32,086 bases of DNA from Chthoniobacter sp. (GTDB lineage: Bacteria; Verrucomicrobiota; Verrucomicrobiia; Chthoniobacterales; Chthoniobacteraceae), in assembly GCA_028293645.1 (NCBI GenBank), contig JAQGOK010000054.1:1-32086 (forward strand), written 5' to 3'. Position 1 is the first letter of the stretch, and the number at the start of each line of letters is the position of its first letter. Positions 18,970 through 26,416 of this stretch are shown here, piece by piece. The translations under genes and the position numbers were made by a program. The notes under the pieces are model-generated. The model ran no database searches, was not told the origin of the DNA, and was given only the letters and a program-made list of their open reading frames with translations.

Positions 18970-20589
18970 TCACTTCCACGTCTGCTTCCACGCTTCGGGA
19001 ATGGCGGCCGCGTTGCGGAGCCAGGTGCGGGCAGTTTCCGGATCCCGCTTGAGCCAGCCGGTCACGACCGCATCGAGCGTCTCCCGGCGGACGGCGGAGT
19101 CGGTGATGGTGAGCGCGCGAATGGCGGCGCCCGCCGGGGTGGCCTTGCTCATCGTTTCGGCGAGGCCGCGGAGCGCGGCGTCGCGGTCGGCGGTCGAGGC
19201 GGTGCTGGCGAGGAGCGTTTCCACGCGCGAGGCGTCGCGTTCGTAGGCGGCGCCGATCGCGCCGGCGACGGCGTTGGCGCGCGCGGGGCCGGACGCGAAG
19301 TTCTGCGCCCACACGCCGAGGTCGGTGAGGTCGCCTTGCTCCGCGCGTTTACGTCCGAGTGCGGTGGCGGTGCGTTCCTGCGATTCTGGCGGGAGTTGCT
19401 CGAAGAGGCGCATCGCAAACGCGGTGCCTTGGTCGAAGAGCTGCTCCTTCGGCACGCGCCAAAAGCTATCTTCGAGCGCGCGTTCCAACAGGCGGTCGCG
19501 GTCCGGTCCGGCGGGCCGCACTTCGAGCCACGCGATGGTCGCGGCCGGCTGCGCGGCGAGCGCTTCGCCGAGCACGCCGGCTTGCCAGCCATTGAAGCCG
19601 TTTCGGTGACCGCGCGCGACATCGACTCCATTTTCCACGCACCACTCGAGCGCCGCCGCGGGCTCTTTCACCGCCCATCCGCGCGCGGCCGCGATGGCGG
19701 GCGCGTCGCGAAACTCCACCGGCAGCGTGCTGAGCCATTCGAGCGCGAGCTGCGGATTTTTTTTGCCGATCCGGTCCGCCAGGTCGGTGATCAGCTCGTT
19801 CCCGAGCACACCAGCTTTGAGCGTCGGCAGGAGGACGTTGATCTGCGCGAGTGCGGCAGCGGGGTCGCGCTCGGCCCACTCGCGTAACACGCCGTCGCGT
19901 GCGGCGTCCTGCGTTTGGCCGGGCGGGATTTCCGCCAGCGAGGCGTAGGCTGCGGCCGGGTCGATCTTCGCCCAAGCGGCGAGCACGCCCTGGAACACGC
20001 CGTCGCGCAGCTCGCTTCGAGGCAGCGTTCTCAGCCGGGCGGCTTGAGCCGCGGGATCTTCTCCCGCAAGCTGCGAGATCGCTGCCCCGAGCAGGCTCGT
20101 GGCGCGCCAGTCGCTCTGCATCGCGAGCGCTTCCCGCAGCGCTGCCTCCGGGTTGACGGTGGCCCACGCCTTGATCGACATGAACTCTTTTGGACGCGCC
20201 AGCATCCAGCTTTGCGCCGCCTCAAAATCGAGCTCGAACCACCGATCGACGAGCGTAGGGAGCAGCTCGCTGCGCGGGATGTAGGCGAAGCTCTCCACAT
20301 GCCTGGCGAGCGCGGGCAGGTCCTGCGCGGTGAGATCGCGCAACGCCTCGAACAGCTGGAAGCGCTTCTTCAAGGCGAGCGGCTCCTGCAGGGCGGAAAA
20401 CAGCCGCACGATCCGCGCATTGTCGCTGGGAAAAGCGAGCGCCCGATCGAGCTGAGGTCGGTCCTGCGCGGAAGGATTCGGACCGGAAGGTGACGACGCG
20501 GCCGAGTCCGTGCGACGCTCCGGGACCCCGGCAAGCGCGCCGACCAGGAGACCGACCGCGCCGGTGAGGATCAGGTGAATAGCCTTCAT
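18970..20589 (-). CDS. Repeat protein (DP-AA-WL helical repeats) with N-terminal signal/anchor
   Basis: ATG at 20589 (MKAIHLILTGAVGLLVGALAG); repeated ...WAKIDPAAAYASLAEIP...WAERDPAAALAQINVL...; C-terminal end similar to the adjacent ORF. Confidence 0.75.
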   Translation of the reverse strand: MKAIHLILTGAVGLLVGALAGVPERRTDSAASSPSGPNPSAQDRPQLDRALAFPSDNARIVRLFSALQEPLALKKRFQLFEALRDLTAQDLPALARHVESFAYIPRSELLPTLVDRWFELDFEAAQSWMLARPKEFMSIKAWATVNPEAALREALAMQSDWRATSLLGAAISQLAGEDPAAQAARLRTLPRSELRDGVFQGVLAAWAKIDPAAAYASLAEIPPGQTQDAARDGVLREWAERDPAAALAQINVLLPTLKAGVLGNELITDLADRIGKKNPQLALEWLSTLPVEFRDAPAIAAARGWAVKEPAAALEWCVENGVDVARGHRNGFNGWQAGVLGEALAAQPAATIAWLEVRPAGPDRDRLLERALEDSFWRVPKEQLFDQGTAFAMRLFEQLPPESQERTATALGRKRAEQGDLTDLGVWAQNFASGPARANAVAGAIGAAYERDASRVETLLASTASTADRDAALRGLAETMSKATPAGAAIRALTITDSAVRRETLDAVVTGWLKRDPETARTWLRNAAAIPEAWKQTWK

Positions 20590-22376
20590 TTGGCTTTGCG
20601 CAAAAAGTCGGCGCGCCACGTTTCGTCCACCCCCGGCAGCGCGCGCAACCACGCCCGCGACGCGATCGGGTCCTCGTTCTTCCAGGTGCCGAAAACCGCC
20701 TCCGCTGCCTTGCCGCGCGTTGCAGGATCGGCGACTTGCTCAACCCATTCCGCCGCTGCGAACGGATCGGCATAGACGACCTTGCCCGCATATTCGCGCA
20801 CGGCGGAATCGCGTTCCGCGCCCGGCGGCATCTGCCCGAGCCACTCCGCCGCGGCGTATGGATCCCGCTGGCTCCACTGCTCCACCACGGCACTGACCGC
20901 GGCGGTGCGCGCTGGGCTCGCGGGGAGGGCCGTTGCCCACTTGGCAGCGGCTGCTCCGTCCTTCGTCGCGAGCGCGGTGGCCAGCTGCTTCGCCAGTGCG
21001 CCGTTTGTGTCGCGGCCCGCGACGGAGGCATACGCCGCGGTCGCGTGCGTAGGATCGCCCTCCGCCGCCGAGCTGAGCGCGATCTGAAACTGCGCCTGTT
21101 CGCGCAGCCGGCCTGGCGGCAAACCCGCGGCCCAGGCGCGCGTGCCGGGGCCATCCCGGCGCGCCAGATTGACGAGCGTGCGACCCAGCTTTTCCAACAC
21201 AGCCGCATCCAGCGTCGCGCTGTGGCTGGCCAGCCAGTTTCGCAGCCCCGGGTTATCGCGCTGATCCCAAGTCCCGAGGATGCTGAGCAGCAGCTTCTTC
21301 TCGGGATCATGGAGCAACGTGGCCGCCCAATCGAGTGCACGTACGGGGTCGCCGGTGGTGCGCACCGCTTGCGCCACCGCGCCCGGCCACGGATCGAACC
21401 CGCCCTCGGCCATGCGAGGCAATGGCGTGCGCTGCGCCTCCTCCATCAGCCAGGGCAGCGGATCGTCGCGCGATCTCCAAGCGATTTCGAGCGCTGCATC
21501 GGCGACCAGCTCGCGTCGCAGCGCCGCATCGTCCACGCGGTCAACCAACTCCCGGACAATGCCGACCCCGCGTTCCGCCGCCTTGCGCAGGACGAGCTCG
21601 AGCAGCTCTTTCCGCAACGGCCCGGCGGATTCCGCGGCGGCCACGTCGAACCCGGCGCGGACATCCGCCGTGGCGAGACCGGTGACGTAGCCCTGCACGG
21701 CGGCCCGGCGATCCGCGCCCTCGGAAAACGCCGCGAGCATCTCGCGTCCCTTCGCGGCGTTCTGCTGCGCGAATTCATTCAAGAGCTGAAAGACGCCGAC
21801 CTCGCGCGGCGCGCCTGGCTTGAGCGTCGTGAGATACTGCTGCGCCCAGTCGGGCTGGCGGCGGGCGAGCACGGCGAACAGTCCGCCCTGCACGCTCGCG
21901 ACCTGGCTGCGCAGCAACCTCCCCGGCGGTGCTTCTTTGAGAATCGTGGAGGACTCGAGAAAGCGCAGCGCGCCCGCGCTGTCCACCTCCAGCCAGCGCT
22001 CCATCCACGCCTCGGCGAGCGGCAGGTTCGGGCTCCCGAAGGGGCTGTCCTCCTTTCTGAACCGCGCGAGCATTTCCTCCGCGCCCGCGAGGAAGTCACG
22101 CGCTTCCAGCTTCGAGATCGCGAGGAAGAGTGCGTGGTCGTCAGAAAGGCTGCGATGTTTTTCGGAGAACGCGAGCACGGCGGCGATGCGGGCGCTCCTC
22201 GCGGCGGGCGATGGGTCCGCGGCCGCGGGAGACGCGGCAATCGGCTCGCTGAGCGCTGCCGCGGCGGCCTGTCTTTCCTGAACGCGCGGCGCACTCGCTG
22301 AGATGAAGCGCATTCCGGCGAACCCCACCGCAAAAGTCGCAAGCGCGGTCAACACGAGCGGGAAGAGGGTACGCAT
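20586..22376 (-). CDS. Paralogous repeat protein (31-residue DP-AA-WL repeats) with N-terminal signal/anchor
   Basis: ATG at 22376 (MRTLFPLVLTALATFAVGFAG); consecutive repeats AAKWATALP.../AAEWLGQMP.../AAEWVEQV.../ASRAWLRAL at exact 31-residue spacing; stop overlaps next start as ATGA. Confidence 0.75.
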   Translation of the reverse strand: MRTLFPLVLTALATFAVGFAGMRFISASAPRVQERQAAAAALSEPIAASPAAADPSPAARSARIAAVLAFSEKHRSLSDDHALFLAISKLEARDFLAGAEEMLARFRKEDSPFGSPNLPLAEAWMERWLEVDSAGALRFLESSTILKEAPPGRLLRSQVASVQGGLFAVLARRQPDWAQQYLTTLKPGAPREVGVFQLLNEFAQQNAAKGREMLAAFSEGADRRAAVQGYVTGLATADVRAGFDVAAAESAGPLRKELLELVLRKAAERGVGIVRELVDRVDDAALRRELVADAALEIAWRSRDDPLPWLMEEAQRTPLPRMAEGGFDPWPGAVAQAVRTTGDPVRALDWAATLLHDPEKKLLLSILGTWDQRDNPGLRNWLASHSATLDAAVLEKLGRTLVNLARRDGPGTRAWAAGLPPGRLREQAQFQIALSSAAEGDPTHATAAYASVAGRDTNGALAKQLATALATKDGAAAAKWATALPASPARTAAVSAVVEQWSQRDPYAAAEWLGQMPPGAERDSAVREYAGKVVYADPFAAAEWVEQVADPATRGKAAEAVFGTWKNEDPIASRAWLRALPGVDETWRADFLRKAK

Positions 22377-22560
22377 GCGCGTGTTATGGCCCGCAGAGCA
22401 GCGCCGCACAATCCGCGGCGTGCGGCGGCCGCCGGGTCGATCCCCCTCGACTGTCGCGTTTGCTAAAAGACTTTTCGTCTCGCGATGATTTTGGAGGAAG
22501 CGCGCCGTCGCTTGCCTGAGGCGGGCTCCACGGCACCGACCGCGCGGCGGCTCCAGCCTC

Positions 22561-22585
22561 TAGGGGAAGCAGACTGCTTCCCCTA
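22561..22585. repeat. Perfect 11-bp hairpin (REP-like or stem-loop)
   Basis: TAGGGGAAGCA-GAC-TGCTTCCCCTA. Confidence 0.6.
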
Positions 22586-22684
22586 CAGCTACCCAAAGGG
22601 ACTGAGAAATTTTGGGCGCTCGTCGGCTGCGTGCGTGCGGATAGATCTAAAGCGCCAGTCGCTGAGCGCGCGGGATTGCGTTGA

Positions 22685-24295
22685 TCAGCTCGCCGTCAGC
22701 GCCGCACGCTCGTCACCGAGCGCTCCGGATTTCTCGAGGAAGTAATCGTAGCCGCCGGGATAGGGCGCGACCTTGCCGTTGTTCACGTGCAGAACTTTCT
22801 GCGCGAGTTTGCGGATGAAATGCACGTCGTGCGAAATGAAGACCAGCGTGCCTTCGTAGGCTTCCAGCGCGAGGATCAGTGACTCGACGGTGTGAATGTC
22901 GAGGTGCGTCGTCGGCTCGTCCATGAGCAGGAGGTTCGGCGGATCGACCAGGAACTTGATCAGATTGAGCCGGCTCTTTTCGCCCCCGCTCAAGATGCCG
23001 GTCTTCTTGTAGATCTCTTCCTTGCGGAAAAGAAACGAGCCGAGAATCCCGCGCGCCTCGTTTTCGCCGAGCGTCGGCGCGGCATCCATCACTTCCTGGA
23101 GCACCGTCTTGTTCGCATCGAGCGTGTCCGCGCGGTGCTGGCTGAAGTATCCGATCTTGGCGTTCAAACCGAGCCGGCGTTCCCCTTTCTGGAACTCCAG
23201 CACGCCCGCGAGGATCTTGAGCAAGGTCGATTTGCCGGCGCCGTTGGGGCCGACGAGCACCGTGCGCTCGCCGCGTTCGACTTCCAGATCCAGGCCCTCG
23301 TAAACCTTGTGCTTCCCGTAGGCCTGATGAATGCCTTCCAGCGCGATCACTCGCGATCCGCTGCGCACCGGTTGCGGGATGTTGAAGCGGAACGGCTTCT
23401 TCGGCGGCAGCGGCTTTTCGATCAGCTCCATGCGCTCGATCTGCTTGAGCTTGCTCATCGCCTGCGACGCCTTCGACGCAACCTGGCGGAAGCGGTCGTA
23501 GAACTCGCGCAGGTTCGCGATCTCCTTCTGCTGGTTTTTGTAAGCCGCGTTCTGCTGCTCATAAGCCGCCTCGCGCAGCCGGAGGAATTCGGAGTAGTTC
23601 CCCTTGTATGGATTGAGCTTCTGGTCCGCGATCTCATGCACGCTTTCCACGATCTCGTCCATGAACTGCCGGTCATGCGAGATCATCAAAATCGCGCCGG
23701 AGTAGGTCTTCAAATACTCCTGCAGCCACAGCAACGAGAGCAGATCGAGATGGTTCGTCGGCTCATCGAGCAGGAGCAAATCCGGCTCCATCACCAGCAA
23801 CCGCGCCAGGTGCGCGCGCATCACCCAGCCGCCGCTCATCTCCTTCGCCGGGCGCGCGAAATCCTGCTCTTTGTAACCGAGGCCACGCAGCATCTTCTTC
23901 GCCTTCGCCTCGACCTGCGGATTGCTCAGCGCCTCGTGTTTGGCGTGCGCTTCGAGGTATTCCGGGCCATCCACCGTTCCGGCGCTTTCCAGCTCTTTCA
24001 GCCGCTTCTCCAAAGCCGGGATTTCGTCCGCGCGACCCGTCGCGACATCCATCACCGTCTCGTCGCCGACCGGCGCGCTTTCCTGCGGCAGGTAGCCGAC
24101 CATCGTCCATTCATCGCGCTCGATCGTGCCGGAATCCGGCTCATCTTTCCGGAGAATGATCGAGAAGAGCGTCGATTTGCCGGCGCCATTCGGACCGACC
24201 AGCGCGACGCGTTCGCCGTAGTTCACCGTGAGGGTGGCGTTGTCGAAAAGCGTGCGTCCTCCGACGGTCTTTTTAAGGTCGCGAATCGTGAGCAT
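22685..24295 (-). CDS. ABC-F family ATP-binding protein
   Basis: Two Walker A (GPNGAGKSTLFSI, GPNGAGKSTLLKI), signatures MSGGWVMRAHLARLL and LSGGEKSRLNLIKFL, Walker B LLLLDEPTNHLDL and LLLMDEPTTHLDI, no transmembrane domain. Confidence 0.95.
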   Translation of the reverse strand: MLTIRDLKKTVGGRTLFDNATLTVNYGERVALVGPNGAGKSTLFSIILRKDEPDSGTIERDEWTMVGYLPQESAPVGDETVMDVATGRADEIPALEKRLKELESAGTVDGPEYLEAHAKHEALSNPQVEAKAKKMLRGLGYKEQDFARPAKEMSGGWVMRAHLARLLVMEPDLLLLDEPTNHLDLLSLLWLQEYLKTYSGAILMISHDRQFMDEIVESVHEIADQKLNPYKGNYSEFLRLREAAYEQQNAAYKNQQKEIANLREFYDRFRQVASKASQAMSKLKQIERMELIEKPLPPKKPFRFNIPQPVRSGSRVIALEGIHQAYGKHKVYEGLDLEVERGERTVLVGPNGAGKSTLLKILAGVLEFQKGERRLGLNAKIGYFSQHRADTLDANKTVLQEVMDAAPTLGENEARGILGSFLFRKEEIYKKTGILSGGEKSRLNLIKFLVDPPNLLLMDEPTTHLDIHTVESLILALEAYEGTLVFISHDVHFIRKLAQKVLHVNNGKVAPYPGGYDYFLEKSGALGDERAALTAS

Positions 24296-24393
24296 GGAAA
24301 GAAAGGAAAGGCTGTGGGCGGCGGCTCGCGGATCTCTGCGAAACGTGCGGAGACCACTTTGCCGTCACTCGGCGTCAGTTCAAGCTCGGTAGC

Positions 24394-25350
24394 TCAGGGA
24401 ACGTGTTGCGCAAGGAACTCGGGCACGCGCCGCTCCGACCACGGCTGCAGCCCGCGACGAAGATCGAGGAACCCGACGTGCCCGCCCGACCCAGGCGCTT
24501 CGAAATGGAAGTGCGGGTTCGCTTCCGCCTCGGGAAACGGAAACGATTCGCGCGCGAGGAACGGGTCATTCTGCGCGTTCAGGAGCAGCGTCGGGACGCG
24601 GACGCCGCCGAGATATTGGCGGGCGCTCGAGCGCGTCCAGTAATCGTTCGCGTCGGCGAAGCCGTGGAGTCGAGCGGTGAAACGATCGTCAAACTCCTGA
24701 AAGGTGCGCAGCGACCGCACGCCATCGATCCCCAGCTCCGGAAAGTGCACCGCCTTGGCTTCGACCTTCGCGACCAGCGTCTTGATGAACCGCTGCAGAT
24801 AAATGCGATTGCCCCGGCGCGCATCGAGCGCCCGTGCGCTCGATGCCAAATCGACCGGCACCGATACGCCGACTCCGGCGACGACCTTCGGATGCGGCGG
24901 GGCTTCGCCGAGATATTTGAGCGTCACATTTCCACCGAGACTGAAGCCGACGAGGGCGATCTGCTCGTAGCGATCCGCGGCATGTCGGATCACCTCTCCG
25001 AGGTCTCCCGTTTCGCCGCTGTGATAAAAGCGCAGCAGTCGGTTCGGCTCGTGCCCGCAGCCGCGGAAGTTCCAGGCCAGCGTGTCCCATCCCGTTGCCC
25101 GGAGCGCCGCCGCCATCCCACGCATGTAGCCGTTGCTCGCACAGCCCTCCAGGCCGTGGGTGAGGATGACCAGCTTTCGGTTTCCTCCGCGCGACCAATC
25201 CAGATCGAGAAAGTCACCATCCGCGAGCTCCAGCCGCTCCGGCGCGGATTCCAGCCGAATGCGGCGCGGCAGCAACACCGGCGTGATGGTCTGGACGTGA
25301 CCGTTGCGCAGCCACCAGGGCGGTTTGAATTGGGAAGCGACAACAGGCAT
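24394..25350 (-). CDS. YheT-family alpha/beta hydrolase
   Basis: ATG at 25350: MPVVASQFKPPWWLRNGHVQTITPVLLPRR...ILTHGLEGCASNGYMRGMAAALRATGWDTLAWNFRGCGHEPNRLLRFYHSGETGDLGEVI...LVGFSLGGNVTLKYLGE. Confidence 0.92.
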   Translation of the reverse strand: MPVVASQFKPPWWLRNGHVQTITPVLLPRRIRLESAPERLELADGDFLDLDWSRGGNRKLVILTHGLEGCASNGYMRGMAAALRATGWDTLAWNFRGCGHEPNRLLRFYHSGETGDLGEVIRHAADRYEQIALVGFSLGGNVTLKYLGEAPPHPKVVAGVGVSVPVDLASSARALDARRGNRIYLQRFIKTLVAKVEAKAVHFPELGIDGVRSLRTFQEFDDRFTARLHGFADANDYWTRSSARQYLGGVRVPTLLLNAQNDPFLARESFPFPEAEANPHFHFEAPGSGGHVGFLDLRRGLQPWSERRVPEFLAQHVP

Positions 25351-25377
25351 GGGAGTCGCGCGAAGGTGCCGATCGCT

Positions 25378-25441
25378 GGTGGCGAAGCAACCTCCGCAAC
25401 GCCTCGCACTACTCACAGGCTCGTGAAGTTGCTTCGCCACC
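25378..25441. repeat. 64-nt element with perfect 14-bp terminal inverted repeats
   Basis: GGTGGCGAAGCAAC (25378-25391) and its exact reverse complement GTTGCTTCGCCACC (25428-25441), 36-nt spacer. Confidence 0.75.
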
Positions 25442-25516
25442 GCTCGCTGGCGCATTGTTTTGCATGAACTTCGCGCCCCTCATCAGCATCCGCGCGGTGC
25501 CCGTCTAGCCGCGCCG

Positions 25517-26125
25517 ATGGTCACGCATCTTTTCACCACCCCGATCGCGCACACCACCATCGCTGTGCCGCCCGCCGACGCCGAAGCGGCTTGTGCGTAT
25601 CTGCTGGCGCAACGGAAACGGGAGGAAGGCGAATCGCGATCAAATCGCGGCGGCTGGCACTCCAAGGGCAACCTTTTTGCGGATGAAAACGCGCCCGTCG
25701 GCTGGCTGCGGGAGGCGATCGTGGGCGCGATCCTCGAGTACGCCGGCGCCGGGCTCGGTTTGGCCGGCGAGTTTCAGTTTCAACTCATCGGCTGGGCCGT
25801 GATCAATCGCGCGGGCGACTACAACGTGCCGCACAATCACAGCCCGAATCTGATCAGCGGCGCATGTTATCTGCGCGTGCCGCAAGGCATGACGGGCGGC
25901 GAAATCGTCTTCCTCGATCCGCGGCTGAACCTGAACGCCAGCGTGCCGCAAGCATTGCACGAACGCCGTCAATTGCCGCCCTGGCACCAGACCTCTGTCC
26001 CGCACGTCCCCGCGCTGGGCGACCTGCTCGTGTTCCCCTCCTGGCTCATTCATTACGTCAACGCGTTCACCGCACCCGATCCCGCGGAGGTGCGCATCGT
26101 CATCTCGTTCAACGCGACGGTCTGA
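25517..26125 (+). CDS. Putative 2OG-Fe(II) oxygenase-like protein (TIGR02466 type)
   Basis: WAVINRAGDYNVPHNHSPNLISGACYLRVP...GDLLVFPSWLIHYVNAFTAPDPAEVRIVISFNATV; double-stranded beta-helix His motifs; ATG at 25517. Confidence 0.75.
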   Translation: MVTHLFTTPIAHTTIAVPPADAEAACAYLLAQRKREEGESRSNRGGWHSKGNLFADENAPVGWLREAIVGAILEYAGAGLGLAGEFQFQLIGWAVINRAGDYNVPHNHSPNLISGACYLRVPQGMTGGEIVFLDPRLNLNASVPQALHERRQLPPWHQTSVPHVPALGDLLVFPSWLIHYVNAFTAPDPAEVRIVISFNATV

Positions 26126-26186
26126 GCGCCGCCCCAGGAGCGACGCGCGGAGCCAGCTCCGGGGAGCGCGCTCGTCCCGAGTGCAG

Positions 26187-26207
26187 GTCGCGGCGTCCCG
26201 CCGCGAC
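26187..26207. repeat. Perfect 9-bp GC hairpin, REP-like
   Basis: GTCGCGGCG-TCC-CGCCGCGAC. Confidence 0.55.
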
Positions 26208-26416
26208 GGACTTTGGCAACCGCGGCTTGCAAGGCCGACGCCCCGACGCAGGAGACGTGCGCTGCGCAAATCTGCGCGTCTTGAAACGCGAGCTGCAGGC
26301 AAGTCCGTTGCGCCGATACGCCGAAACCAGCGCTCGGCACGAGCGCGCTTCCCGGAGCCTCGCGGCCGCTTGCCCAGCCGTGCTCGCGGCGCTAACCTGC
26401 GCGGCTCCCTCCCCCC

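Noticed and set aside
20736-22301. 521-aa + strand ORF
   Set aside because: Antisense to the repeat-protein gene; Arg-rich shadow frame.
22892-24643. 583-aa + strand ORF
   Set aside because: Antisense to the ABC-F gene.
24403-25467. 354-aa + strand ORF
   Set aside because: Antisense to the YheT-like hydrolase.
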